Shown: positions 23,480 through 36,052, counted from the first letter of the stretch. The stretch is 64,000 bases of DNA from Phyllostachys edulis (GCA_036346405.1 CM070548.1:57782611-57846610), one strand, 5' to 3'. Numbers and translations are program-made. Notes: generated from the sequence alone by a model not told the origin.

Positions 23480-24397
23480 TCGTTTCGCTGCCGCCGACTG
23501 GAGCTCACGCCACCACCTCTAGCGTCGCTATCAAAGCTCTCGCCGACGTGGTTCGCCGTTAACCCATCGCAAGATCGCGCCTACCGGTGCCACCTCGCCG
23601 CCAAGAGTCAGCCGAGCACCCCGTCATCTTCGACCGCTCCGTCGAGCCTCATCGCCGACCATCTCGTCATCACTCTCGTCGTCGCCGCCGGTCACCATCT
23701 TTCGACCAGATTCTAGTGTTTCAGAAGAATTCTTGGACCCGATATAAACATGCATGGCTAGTCGTATAAAAATAGTTTGGGAATAGTTAATTACCTAATT
23801 GCCATTAAGCCTCCTTGAATAATTGAGAATGACATGTTGACATGTACCCTTGGATACATAGGTTGGATAATCTTAGTTGGACATTATTGTAATACCAACA
23901 TGGGTGCGTATTATACTTAGTCATGCTTTAGTTATGCGATGGTCTCTCGATCACATGATTCATGATGATAAATTTGACTAAATGAAATATGGAATTGTGG
24001 TGCGACCACTATTATTAAAAGTTGTTGTGCCATGGCGAGAGTTGCAATTTGGTCTAGTTGAACCAAAAACGATTTCATGCTCAGGCGAATGATCGTACAG
24101 TAAAGGGGGTGCGGGAAGCACATTGGGATGATGATGATGTTTCGCCTGAGTAGTCTCTAAGGACTTAACTTTGTGCGCCATTGATCTAGGTCATACTGTA
24201 CAACCACAAGTCTACTTATGGGGTGGATCTGGCCAACTAATTAGCAATATTTTGAGTCGGTTCTGTTTGGGTTGGTAAGTGGCGTAAGAGGGGGCCAGGA
24301 CGGTGAATCCTTAGCGAGCAGAACCAGGTCAAAACGGAGCTTTGTAAAAACCTTGAGATAATCTCTTAGTCGTACACCTTGGAAGTGTGTGAGCGGA
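22921..24397 (+). repeat. 3' LTR of the Gypsy element, left part
   Basis: Aligns with 15861 to about 17487 of the 5' LTR and stops at GTGTGAGCGGA, where the nested solo LTR entered. It lacks about 100 bp corresponding to 16745-16840 of the 5' LTR. Confidence 0.92.
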
Positions 24398-25209
24398 TGT
24401 AAGATCGAGGAGGCCGACTAGAGGGGGGTGAATAGGAGGTTTTAAAATCTTTTGGCTAAAACTAAGTTTTAATGCGGAATTGTAAATCATTTCAGTTTTG
24501 CACAATTAAAGCCTAAATCAACTAGTCTTTACTAAGTGCACCAACAATATAAGTCTATTAATAATGATTGCAAGCATACAAAGACAAGTATGCAATTTAA
24601 TTGTAAGAATGTAAATTGCAATATAGTAAAGTACAAAGTAAAACACTAGAGAGCAAACCACAATGACACAATGACGTTTTACCGTGGTGTTCGGAGACTT
24701 GCCGGTCTCCCCTAATCCACATTGAGGTAAGCCCAACCTAATTGGACCGGCTCCACGAATTAAGCCAAACACCTCAATTCTACTAGTGGTAGCTCTTTCT
24801 CGCTCCGGGCAGGTGAGCTCCAACCTTCACAAAACGCCGAGCCTTCTCACAAGCTTCTTGAGAAGATCACCGATCCACGACGCCTCCAGGCCGTCTAGGT
24901 GTCGGCAAACACCAAGAGTAACAAGTCAAGCCCCTTGCTTGACTCTCACCACGTGCAACGAATGCACAAGCTCATGTGGATACACTACTACAGAAAAGAC
25001 CTTCACAACCGGTTCAAAAATGTCATCACAGACGGTTTCGTGAGCCGTCTGAGTTTATGGGTCTGTGATGACATGAGGTAATCACAGACGGTTTTCGAAC
25101 CGTCTGTGATGCATGCTATCACAGACGGTTATTAACTCAGAACCGTTTGTAATATATGACTATCACAGATGGTTCATGTTCGTAACTGCTCAGATATATA
25201 ATAAAACAT

Positions 25210-25246
25210 CAAGCAATGGCTACTTGTCTTGTGCCTTTAAAAAAGG

Positions 25247-25328
<82 letters not shown>

Positions 25329-25622
25329 GTTTGTAGTCTCCAACCACTTTCGGAAATTCGTGAGGGAGGATGACCACAGTGCCAGGGTAACCTCTCATGT
25401 CGCCACATGGCAAATTCATGAAGTGAAGTGGCTTCATGTAGAGAACTACCATTTCTTGATGTCCATACCAATTACCCATCGACAACATCCAGGGTAATTG
25501 TAATGTCACGCAAGAAATTCCTTGCAACCCTACTTATTGAATCCAAGGGCTCGATGAGAGGTTGCCCGTGGCCTATCTCATCCTCCTCACGACCCAATGA
25601 GAGGGCCGTCAGGGACTACAAA

Positions 25623-25721
<99 letters not shown>

Positions 25722-25755
25722 GTCGGTTTTAAAGGCACAAGCGACCACCGCTAGA
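25210..25755. repeat. long inverted repeat with a (TA)n tract in each arm
   Basis: Left arm: CTTGTGCCTTTAAAA, (TA)n at 25248-25324, then CGTTTGTAGTC. The right arm is the reverse: GACTACAAACG, (TA)n at 25625-25718, then TTTTAAAGGCACAAG. The two arms enclose about 270 bp. Probably an older insertion or rearranged arm inside the CACTA element. Confidence 0.75.
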
Positions 25756-26214
25756 GGTTTTATAGAGAAGAGATGAGGAATAAAATAGTAGGACGATACG
25801 CACTCGGGACGCAAGGAGGAGAACTAGACACAGGACACAAATATGAAAAGTTAATTGCGGCGACGGGGGCGGGGTTGGGCGGCGTTGAGGCGGGAGGGAA
25901 CTGACGAGAAATGCTGTTGGGGAGTGACGAGTTAGGGTGAGCGCAAACCCTAGCGGCGCTGAAAGTGACAAGTTAGTGCAAACCCTAGCGGCGGGCTCCT
26001 ACTAATAAAGAGATTATCACGCATTTGCTCTATTATGGAACCGCTCGTGATATGTCAAGATATCACCGACGGTTCTATAATAGAACCGTCGTGAAATGGT
26101 TTTTCTCAAGTATATTTATCTTGTATATACACTTACATGACATGAAGAAATTACATGTTTATATGTCAATTTTGTCATTTAAATATAATTGAAAATTTGC
26201 TTTAACTATACATA

Positions 26215-26288
26215 CATACATACATACATATATATATACGTATATATATATATATATATATACATACGTATATGTATATTTACGTATG

Positions 26289-26353
<65 letters not shown>

Positions 26354-26356
26354 GTA
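26215..26356. repeat. compound (TA)n/(CATA)n/(TACG)n microsatellite
   Basis: Starts as CATACATACATA, then long TA runs broken by TACGTATA words. Confidence 0.9.
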
Positions 26357-26469
26357 TCACAGACGATATATATATAATTAATTAATTTGTTCCACTAAAC
26401 CGCTCTCGATATAATTAATATTAATTAATGTAACTTCACCTCCAAACTAGATTTTCTTCCACAAAACCG

Positions 26470-26472
<3 letters not shown>

Positions 26473-26541
<69 letters not shown>
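26473..26541. repeat. (TA)n followed by (GA)n microsatellite
   Basis: About 25 TA repeats ending in about nine GA repeats, inside the CACTA element. Confidence 0.9.
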
Positions 26542-27228
26542 TAATAATTCAACATATAATTAATATAGTAATTAACTTCACCTCCAAACTTTTTTTTTCA
26601 TTTTGGAATTTTCATATGTCCAAACAACGTGGCTACCACTTACAAAAATATTTAAAAAAGTAGAAACCTATAATTAAACAAAGTTTTTCTAGTGGCGGAG
26701 GTAGGTGCTATCTCCGCCTTCAATACTTCATAGGCGCATTTGCGTTGGCATCGGACGGTTCGATCATCGAACTAAACCGAATGCGCCCATCCGCCGATGC
26801 GCTGCTCGAGTGTCTCCCAAGACCTCGATCGTTGAATCAAGAAGAATTGAGCCCATAGGCTCTCTTCCTTGCTTGAGGGTCTTGGCTTGGTCGACTTCGC
26901 CGCCTGTCGCCGACACGCAGCCCAAGTGACGCAAGCCTCCTCGAGACGGCAACGCCGTTTGGAGGACCACGCCGATGACGCGTAAACTCGCCGAAGTGGA
27001 GATCACCCTAAGACACGGTGGAGGAGGATGTCAAGACGGCGGAAGGTGGTCGTCACCTGCTCCGGCAAATTCTTGGCCGACGTAGGAGTGAAGACATTGT
27101 TGAAATAGTATTCTTCCGCAGCACGGTTCAACGTACAGCGAGAGAGGTGCTCGTACAGTGCGGCCAGGTAGGCCATCAATGCCGTCGACAAGGAAGGGGC
27201 AGCCATTTCTGTTTTTTTTATAAGTATG

Positions 27229-28945
27229 TGAAAGCATCTAGGCCCCTACAAATTGTTTGGTAATTAATGATAATATGTGAATATGGGATTAACGTGTTTA
27301 TTAAGTATTTACAAGATTAAATCTCATTGGTCAATGTATTGATGCAAAGTGGCATGCAAATGGACTACACGAAGATCTTTTGGCTCAAAGACAAGGTACA
27401 AATAGTCTAGGTTCCCTTTTTCTATTTTACCAGTCTTAGGAGTTTTGGTTGGAAGACCGGATTATAGGATAAATGTCGTACTATTAAGAGGGATCATGGC
27501 TAGTAGCTTGATAGCATATTCTTGTGCCATATGGATCAATTTAGGATCATGCATGCATTTGGATTTAAACTTGAAATTGAAATTAAAAGCATTAAGTGCT
27601 TCTGTCCAAAATCGGTAGTACCGCAATTATAATTGCGGTTGTACCGCTTGGAGCGGTATGACCGGACTTTACTTGGTGGTAGTACCGTATTTTGAAGGGA
27701 ACAACCAATCGAGTGCTCAAGCGAACGACGGTTCTTTAAACGGCCAGATCGCATTGCGGTCATTCCGATGTCTAGTTGGCGTTCAAGAAAACCGAAGCGA
27801 TGCAATTTGCCTCGTAATCACTCATGGAAATCGGTCGTCTGCGCTTCGGACAATCGGCCGACCGATGTGCGGTCGTCTCAAATTTGTGAGGCGGTTCAAT
27901 AAAAATGAAACAAGTGTAAATCTGCTCAAAACTCTTTTTGGAAATCGGACATTCCGCGCTTGGGAACGGTCGTACCGGCCTGCGGTCATTCCGTTTTTTA
28001 TATGGCGGTACAAAAATTCCAAAACACTTGTAATCTTCAGTGATTTGTGAAACCTATAATCAGTTGTACCGCTTGTATAAACCAGACGATCGGGAGTTTT
28101 GGACGCATCGCTAGTTTGCTTGCGGTCGTTCCGACTGGGTTGTCCAACGGCTATTTTGTTTATTTTTAGTATCTGTTCTAGCCGTTGATTGTGCTCAATC
28201 GGCGCGGTTGTACCGCCGATAGCTCGCGGTCGTTCGATTTTATTTGAAGAGTTGGGGTTTGGTCCCCAACGGTCATAATTGTTGGTGAGGGTTATAAATA
28301 CCGCCCCCCCAACTGCTCAAGTCAAAGCTGCTTGTGCCCATTTAACATCTCTAGAGCCTTGAGAGCCTTGTGCATTCACTCAACACTCAAAAACACTCTT
28401 GTGCATTCATTGTGAGCTTATTGAGATACATTTAAGTGCATTCATACTCCTAGTTGATCCATTTGCACTTGAGTGTCGTCAAGTGAAGACCGTTGGTCTA
28501 TTACTCTTGGAGTGTTGCCGCACTCCTAGACGGTTTGGTGGTGGAGCATGCTGATCTCTTCAAAGAAGATTGTGAAGAGGCCTGGTGCAAGCTTGTGAGT
28601 GGTTCAGTGTTCACCATCTCCAGAGCGGAGGAAGAACAACCATAGTGAATCGAGGGAATGCTTAATTCGTGGAGCCGGCTTGAGGTGTCAAGTTTCCTCA
28701 ACGTGGACTAGTGAAGACCGGCAAGTCTTCGATACCACGGGAAAAACATCGTCGTGTTATTGTGGTTGTTTCTAGTCTTTACTTTCCGCACTTATATTTC
28801 TAGCTTGTTTATTGTGATTGAATTGCTTAGCTAGAAGTGTAACTTGTTTAGACTAAGTTATTAATTGGCTAAAATTGTTAAATTGTTGAAAAGTTTAAAA
28901 ACCTCCTATTCACCCCCCCTCTAGTCGGTTATCCTTGATCCTACA
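27229..28945 (-). mobile_element. solo LTR (family B, TGTAGGATCAAGG...) inside the CACTA element
   Basis: In minus sense it begins TGTAGGATCAAGGATAACCG and ends GGCCTAGATGCTTTCA. Perfect duplications GTATG flank it at 27224-27228 and 28946-28950. It is 1,717 bp with no coding domains. Its start (GACTAGAGGGGGGGTGAATA) and end resemble family A, so the two are related lineages. It carries many GCGGT/ACCGC words between 27610 and 28240. Confidence 0.9.
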
Positions 28946-29627
28946 GTATGTAGTGGGGATGATCATCTTCGATGGCAGATGATCCTTTTTATAAAACAAG
29001 GTATAAATTCGAGCGTGAGATTTAAGAGACGACGAAGCCGGGCGGATGGTGACGAAGAAGAAAACGATTGGTCAGAAGCGATATTATCACGCACGGTTAT
29101 AACAAAAACCGCTCATGATATGTAATAATATCACGCACGGTTATTGTTAAGAACCGTCAGGATGTTTCACGACGGTTCTTGTTGAAACCGGCCGTGATAT
29201 GTAGAATTATCACGCATCGTTATTAACAAGAACCGCTCAGGATACTTCATGCACGGTTTTCAACATGAATCGCCCGTGATATTACCTCTTCACCGACGGT
29301 TTTTAGCGCAGCCAGTAACACAAACGATCTCTAAACCAAAACTGTCTATGATAGCATGTAATACAGACGGTTTTGGTCAACCGTCTATGATGAGGCATCT
29401 AGTATTAGTCTTTTTGTAGTAGTGATACAACACCCACCTCTACATGCAACACATGCAAATAGAGACCTCTCTCCTTGCTCACAAGGTGCAACACATGCAC
29501 AATTGAGAGGAGAAGCTCACACTAGCTCAAGTGAGTGAAATGGGATGCCAAGAGTTGTTTGTATTTATAGCCCACACACAAAAACTAACCGTTGGGAGCT
29601 GAAATCAGCAAACTCAGCCGAAATGAG

Positions 29628-31110
29628 GTCGTACCGCACTCACAAGGGCCGGTACTACCGTTTTTGACTCAACGGTCGAAAAGAGTGCATTAACGGCTCA
29701 AAAAATAGCCGTTAAAACTTTGGTGCGGTACTACCACACTCACAAGGGCCGGTACTACCATTATGGGCGGTCGTACCTCTCTTTTCATGGCGGTCGTACC
29801 GCAACCCAAAATTAGCACAGACAACACTCGGTAAAAAGGTCATAACTTTTGACTCCGATGTCGAAATTGAGTGATCTTGGACTCTATGGAAAGCTTATTC
29901 AGAGGGCTACACAACCCACCTATTTTATTGATCTCAAACACATTTGATCAAATCAAAAAGCATAACTCCAAGAGCCACTACCATGGTCTAAGTCCACAGA
30001 AATAGCAATAAGCAATCTTAGACCATGCCAAGGGAAAATGCATGAATCCCAACAATTTGCAAAACACATTTGCAAGCCTAGATCACGTCATAAGGAGTAG
30101 GTACATGGACTTCAACCATTTGCAAAACACATTTGCAAAGTAGTCACATGCTACAAGGATTAGATGCATGAGCCTCGGCTATTTGCAAAACACATTTGCA
30201 AATAATAGCATCATGCCATGATGAGCTAGAGCAAGCGAGATTGAGCTATCAACACATGATGAGACTCAAGCTACTAGACAAGACCCCTCTTAATAGTACG
30301 GCAACCTTTACTAGCAATCCGGTCTTCCAACCAAACACCAAGATCGGTAAAAGACTAGGAACACACCCTTAGCCCTAGCTAGTCATACCTTTGCCTTGAG
30401 CATCTTCTTGAAGCTTGATAACATACATCTTCACTTCAAGTCCGGGTCATCGTCTTGACATGCTTCAACCCATGATACATCCTTTACTTGACCTCCATCA
30501 ACACATGATGAGTCTTCTTTTGACTTGATGATCAACTCATGATCATCTCCTCTTCGAGATCTTGATATGCATCAACACATGATGCATCCTCTTCTTGAAC
30601 CTTGACTTGATGACGATCAACTCATGATGTCATCCGAAGTCTTCATCACCCTGGAACATAACCTATTTATCCAACTCATAAAAAATGTTAGTCCCACAAT
30701 GATTAACAGTAATTACCAAGATATACCTGCAATAAATGCTTCTAAACAAGTCATTGCAGAAAGGTGCGATACGACCACCAAATAGAATCCGGTAATACCG
30801 CTCTCCGGTCGTACCGTTTCTCATGGGCGGTACTACCGATTTCCAGAGATTTAAGAATCAAGAAAAACACCTTCTCTGGAAATTACATACCGCCATGTAA
30901 ATATCAGTCCTACCGCAGAGCGGTAGTACCGCGTAAGACATGCGGTCATACCGATCTTCAAGGGAGAACAAAACTCCCAAAACATGCTCTCTGAAAAATA
31001 TGTACCGCCAAGAAATCTTCGGTCAGACCGGGTTGCAATAGTTCCACCAAAAGAACTCTGGTACTACCGCACATCGGTAGTACCGCTTACCAAATGCGGT
31101 CATACCTATT
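29628..31110. repeat. array of GCGGT...ACCGC half-palindromes in family A LTR
   Basis: Dispersed copies such as GGTACTACCG, GGTCGTACCGC and AGCGGTAGTACCGCG occur at 29632-29802 and 30775-31110. Corresponding clusters exist in the other family A copy and in family B. Confidence 0.7.
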
Positions 31111-31708
31111 TCCACTGAACTTTCTCTAGAAGCTTTTCGAAATGCAATGCATGACTCCTTTGTTTTGAGCCATGTCAATCTTTTATCATCTTTGTATTTC
31201 CTTTTTCATGTCATCATTCAAACTCCGGGACTAAGCCTTGAACACATCTTAGCACATACATTAGTCCCACAACACAATTGCAAATAATTGAATATAAAGT
31301 AATATGAGTATATATGAACTACACAAGTTTTATATACTCAAATGATATGTTTCAAAGTAGAGATCCCCAATATATGTGGATAAAGAAATATGGATCAATA
31401 CTAATGAAACCACAAAACATAGAGTGAATTCCCCCTAAATGTGTGCATACACGAATGTGTAATAAAAACATATGCACATATTCAAGTTAAACTTTTGGTG
31501 GAGTTCAACCAATATTTTGGATCCGAGGAATGCAACAATATATAAGAATATGATGTCGAATGCATACCTCTATGATTTTTACCTTTTTATCCAAATAAGA
31601 CTATACAATAGGTATAACAATAGAAGTGTTAGTCTCACAAATAGATTTGTCATTAATCACCAAAATACTCCATTAACACATAATAGCGGGTCTAGATTCT
31701 TCAGCGGA

Positions 31709-32447
31709 CAATAGAAGATGATTATCTCTTGTGGGGTCAAGTTGTACAACCTCTGCAGAGTGTAAAACTATTCGAATAGTCGTGTCCCAATTATAGACAA
31801 TGCTTGGTGATTTCACACGAGGAGTAGATTTTTTTCAAAAATGTTGGAATGGTTTGGTTGGGAAGCAACCGGGGTGTTCCCTAGTCGTTTCAAAGAAACT
31901 TAATTACTTATGTATTAATCCTTCAAATTGTGTTTTACAATCTACTTATTATATTTACTGTCAATATTGCTTTCTGCAAAATAGCCATAAAGCTATTTTT
32001 GTCAAGCCTTGCATGAATACTAATTGCATATATTTTTCTACGACTTGCTGAGTATTTTAAGTACTCACGGCTTTGCGTCATTTGTTGATCAGTCGTCGAA
32101 GGAGACCCAGGGAACACCGAATTCTACGAGGAAGACTACTTCGAAGATTATGCGAACTAGGTCGCGTCCTCACTCGATTGCATGTGGGCATGTCGGATGG
32201 CTATCATGACATGTTTGGTTTCTGCTGCAAGTTATCTTTTGTCGTTGAGCCTTGTGTGGCAAACTCTGTAAGACTTAATCGTAAGGTTATTTTGTTGCTA
32301 AGTAATATTAATTTGTCTGCTTCTTCAGCTATTCTGTTGTATGGATATGATTTCATCGATGTTACAACTGTGTGAGCTAGCTACTGATTTTGGAACTAGT
32401 TTAGAATATACAGAGAGTCTCGAAGTTGCATATCCGAGATCCTGATA
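31709..32447 (+). repeat. 3' LTR of the Gypsy element, right part
   Basis: It resumes with CAATAGAAGATGATTATCTC, corresponding to about 17494 in the 5' LTR, and ends CGAGATCCTGATA (the 5' LTR has GGGGTCCCGACA). The AAACC target duplication follows. Confidence 0.9.
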
Positions 32448-32452
32448 AAACC

Positions 32453-33063
32453 AACCCATATCCAGTAAATATTAAGCCATCATCATCTCATTTAGTCTCT
32501 CCTTTTTTTTAGGAAAACTGTTACACTTGGTAAGTTCGGAAAACTAGATTTATGTCTTTTCACCATTTTTTTTTTGTCCAATCTTGTACAGCGGAGTTTT
32601 GGTCCGTGCATTTGCATACTAACTCTAGTGTTATAACATCAACGTCTCTGACACTTCTATTTATCTGCTAAAGGATCCATGAGGGGATGGTACTAACATT
32701 TTTGAGGTAATATTCATTTGCTACATTGAGCTACGGTACTATCTTTTAGAGCTTGCAGGATGATAGACCATCGGAGAACTGAGATGATACTGGCATCAAA
32801 GGCTCCAACAGACAATATGAGAGGTACATCTAACACGGCAATTACCACCTCACTGTAATTTTCAGTTTGTGCTGAATCAACAAGAATCAAGATGCAAGGC
32901 ATACTAGTTCCCTTTTCTCTTCAATCTGCATCAAGCATGATTTGAGTTTTAAATATGAACTGCTTACATTAACTCATATACCTTAAGCATCTCCTGTACT
33001 TGCTGCATTGCATTTAGATGGAATTTAAAAGAAAACACTACGTGATGGCCATAATATGACCAC
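32453..33063. other. unassigned sequence right of the Gypsy element
   Basis: Before the Gypsy insertion this was continuous with 15607-15855. There is no convincing gene. An open stretch near 32760-32825 has splice-like edges but an internal stop. Confidence 0.4.
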
Positions 33064-33192
33064 TCTTAGAATAAGAGTCTTTTTGTATTTCCTTATCTGT
33101 ATATAACATACCTTCTTGTACTTTCTATATATATATTGTCTATTGGGCCTCTTGAATATACACACAATATATTCATAATATGATATCAGAGC
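33064..33192 (+). mobile_element. short-LTR retroelement remnant: LTR plus primer-binding site
   Basis: 33064-33180 is the plus-strand counterpart of the 15479-15606 LTR. They share TTAGAATA, TATTTCCTTAT, ATATATTG, CTCTTGAATA and ATTCATAA in order. TGATATCAGAGC (33181-33192) follows as primer-binding site. The next 150 bp are GC-rich and then the element is lost; no partner LTR is seen. Confidence 0.75.
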
Positions 33193-34025
33193 TATGACAC
33201 TAACCTTAGACCTAGCTGCCATTCTGCCGCTTGCCCGCCCGGTCGCTGTTCGGCCCGAACACCGTCGCCGTGCCCGAAGCCACCTCACGCACAGGCCGCC
33301 CAACGCCCATCGCCCGGTCTCCACCGCCGCCCTCCACATTACGACTAATGATCCCTATTTATCCAAATCCATCCAACAAGATTGCGGCATTCTCTAGTTT
33401 CTGAAAAGAGCAAAATAGTTAGTCTGAACTCTCAACTGTTGATTTATTCTAACGTGGTCCATTTTGAGTTGAACTCTGAAGGGTTGCAGTAGTTCTGACT
33501 CTCGACTCTTCAGTTTCAATATAGAAAGTTTCCCTCTTTCCTTAAGAAATGGTACAGAAATCTCTCTTGAGAAAACTGAAGACCAAACAGGAAGAAGCTC
33601 AAATATGGTACAGTGAACCCTTACTTTTTGTTTTCCCCATCTAGATTGTGCAAATGGGGTTTTTGCATCTTTTGACCGCTTGCCATTTCAGAACTAGGGG
33701 TACATGACGTGTGTATCATTTATCATGCACTCATACTTGTAATGCTGTTAAAGTGTAGCTATAGCAAGGTCCACCAATGCTATCAGGTAGGCTATAAAAC
33801 CACAGTACAGCATCACCATGGGTCAATGAAAACATTATTTGCATGATCATATGGCAAGTGATGCGGTGGTCACCCAACAGTTTTTGAAGCTGTATTTAGG
33901 AGTTTTCCACCATTAATGTGCTTCAAGGTTGGTTCAGATGGAGTTCCTGATGTAAAAATTAGGGAAGGTGGCGAGGGATTACACCGACAGTTCAACACGA
34001 CTAGAAGATGTGGATTGTCAGTAGG
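33193..34025. other. unassigned sequence
   Basis: The first 150 bp probably belong to the truncated short-LTR element. The rest shows no supported gene. Confidence 0.4.
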
Positions 34026-34034
34026 GGGTTGTGG

Positions 34035-34249
34035 ATTTGGATCCTCTGCATTTAGAGATCCTCTGCATTGAAGGTCTAAATGCAGAGGATCTACGGTACT
34101 CGGCGTTAGAAGCCGATCTTCATTGTCCGATTGTAAATCAAAGGTCCGGATCAATCGCTACAACATTACTATCTAGTACTGTCCACCTACTCACATATTA
34201 CTGTTTCACACAGTGATCCTCTGCATCACAGCAGAGGATCCGGATCCGA
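34035..34249. mobile_element. Mutator-type MITE with 9-bp target duplication
   Basis: A 215-bp element whose ends both read inward to GGATCCTCTGC, the right end inverted. It is flanked by GGGTTGTGG at 34026-34034 and again at 34250-34258. A 9-bp duplication is the Mutator signature. The word GATCCTCTGCAT or its complement occurs five times in the element. It has no coding capacity. Confidence 0.75.
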
Positions 34250-34258
34250 GGGTTGTGG

Positions 34259-35781
34259 CTTGCCCAAATGTGGGGCTGTGACAGTCCAATGGCGTAGGGG
34301 AGAGACAGAACAAGAGAGCGATGTAGGAGGTAAGGTCTCTGTTGGCATAGTTTGGAGGGAAGGACCGAGGTGATGTGGAGCTTCAAGCCTTTAAGACCTA
34401 TCTCACAGTGAGTCATATGAGCGGATGTCATGGACCAAGCATGCTCTTTACGAAGAACTAGTCGAGTGCCCGTGCGTTGCAACATTCAAATAAACATAAT
34501 ATAAGTTGTTAACTTAGAAAACCAATATCCATAAGGTAATTATTCTACAAATGAAAGTTTCATACATAATTTTCATATAATCAACGGGCCACATATAATC
34601 TTATCACAAGCCACAAGCATAAATAATGTAATTATCAACAGAAGATTCTTCAAATAGCTTATACATGTATACATATTTACCCACAAAAGATTCTGTCAAC
34701 TCAAAAGGTGGGAAGAGGAGGTGGTATATGGCACTCATCACCACCACTAAGTTCTTTTATATATAATAGTAAAGATATGAGATCCTCATCACTACACCAG
34801 GCATACAAGGGTCCAAGATCATCTCCTGGTACATGTCATGCTTGTAATCCCAGTGGCCACATGTGCTGCGTCAGTTCAGTCAGTCTGCACATGCCATATA
34901 CATTTGCAAAGCTCCTCACTTAACACATTCGCAAACAATCTGTAGTTGTTTGCCCTTTGCTTAGGCTTATACACTGTAGATGAGAAGCCTTAGCTTAATT
35001 TAGGCCTAAGAGGTCCTAGTGAGAATGACGACCAAGCATAGGAGTACATGTCTGATCAAGCAAGTTTCGGGATAAAATTCTGTTTACCTTAGCATCCTCC
35101 GTATTAGCTACATTTCCATGTTCCAACTTCCAACTAATGCCGTCACTAGGCACAGGCATAGAGCACTGTGCATACTTGCAACGTCTTGTTTTTTAGTGAA
35201 GTAGTAGTTGTTTGCCCTTTGCTTAGGCTTATATACACTGTAAATGAATTTCCTGTGAAATAATTCTTAAGAATGACATTTAGTATCTACTCTGTTGAAG
35301 TTTCACATTACGTTAAACATTTAAGTTCACTATTCAAAGATAGGCAAAGGGAACGGCACCCGACCGCTGTTGGTAGCAAGATACTAAGTATGCAAGTTTT
35401 GCTCCGTGGATTGCTGTTTTCTGTTCGTACTTTTGGGCAAGAATGGCACATGGGTGATGGGTTTATCGTGCTTGTACTGCTGCTGAGGCGCTGCCATAGC
35501 AAGGCATCAATGCCATCAGGTACACATGTAAGTAGTAACCTGCAAGGCAACAACCACAGCTACGGCTGCATCATCTTGATCTACCACCACGTTGTAATAA
35601 AACAGTACTAGCCCTAGTCTGAGAGGGACCATTCCTTAGTCAATACACACGTAAATAAATACGGTCGCTGCATGTGAGACTGCATCAGAACTCACTGGCC
35701 GGAGAATCCTAAAGTTTATTTAATTACAATTGCTAGCCCAGCCTGCCAAGGTGAAGATGAAGATAAAAAAAAGATCGTTCA
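34259..35781. other. unassigned sequence with a 45-bp direct repeat
   Basis: No supported gene. The segment GTAGTTGTTTGCCCTTTGCT (with following CTTAGGCTTATA..ACACTGTA) occurs at 34942-34980 and again at 35206-35245. The phrase GTGCCCGTGCGTTGCAAC near 34458 is a common grass repeat end. Confidence 0.45.
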
Positions 35782-36052
35782 GGGCATCTTCAATAGTGTA
35801 TTTATTGTCGTCTCTTAGCTATGACATGTCAACAAAATTCTACGTAGATGATATAGAGGGAGGAGAGAGAACACAGGTCGTCTCTTCCTGAAGAGACTGT
35901 CGTGCACGCGAAACAAAACATGATACATTAATATACTCTAGTTGACATGTAGGCCTGTTTCAAAGAAAAAATATAAAATATAAATATTAGAGAGTGTGCT
36001 AGAGACTATCAATTAGAGATATTATCTCTAAAGATAACTATTGGAGATACCC
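35782..36052. mobile_element. MITE with GGGNATCTYCAATAG terminal repeats (Tourist/PIF-like)
   Basis: The left end is GGGCATCTTCAATAG; the right end inverted is GGGTATCTCCAATAG. It is 271 bp, AT-rich and non-coding. The flanking triplets are TCA and TAA, so a TTA/TAA-type duplication is only approximate. Confidence 0.55.

Larger units (their letters stand above)
24983..29424. mobile_element. non-autonomous CACTA (En/Spm) transposon
   Basis: The ends are CACTACTACAGAAAAGACC and, inverted, CACTACTACAAAAAGACTA. The 3-bp duplication ATA lies at 24980-24982 and 29425-29427, as expected for CACTA elements. Both subterminal regions hold many inverted and direct copies of ATCACAGACGGTT-like words (25020-25175 and 29090-29395), the kind of sites TNPA-like proteins bind. 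The 4,442-bp span includes a 1.7-kb solo LTR, several (TA)n tracts and a GC-rich interior. I see no TNPD-like transposase, so mobility would depend on a helper. Confidence 0.93.
24398..31703 (+). mobile_element. solo LTR (family A, TGTAAGATCGAGG...) split by a CACTA element
   Basis: It starts TGTAAGATCGAGGAGGCCGA and ends TCTAGATTCTTCA, with perfect 5-bp duplications GCGGA at 24393-24397 and 31704-31708. Removing the CACTA insertion and its duplicated ATA leaves about 2,861 bp. This agrees with the uninterrupted copy of 2,818 bp at 59940-62757. No pol genes or PBS are inside, so it is a solo LTR. The 29628-31110 part is rich in GCGGT/ACCGC words. The lineage of the parent element cannot be told from the LTR alone. 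Confidence 0.9.
15861..32447 (+). mobile_element. Ty3/Gypsy (Tekay/Del-like chromovirus) element with nested insertions
   Basis: A complete but dead element, 5' LTR - PBS - gag - pol - PPT - 3' LTR. It is bounded by perfect target duplications AAACC at 15856-15860 and 32448-32452. LTRs start TGTAACATCCC (5') and TGTAATATCCC (3'). The C-terminal pol motif ATWEREKDLKVEFPYLF and the preceding VAERVTRSKIIRFCKAQ indicate the reduced chromodomain of the Tekay/Del clade. The 3' LTR was split by a 7.3-kb nested insertion. In the first 225 or so aligned LTR bases I count roughly ten substitutions, so the insertion is not recent. Confidence 0.93.

Noticed and set aside
25216..25754. Frames encoding Tyr-Ile repeats
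   Set aside because: Translation of (TA)n microsatellites.
33547..33606. Possible orphan exon (SLLRKLKTKQEEAQIW)
   Set aside because: Too short, no partner exons found, and no homologue I can name.
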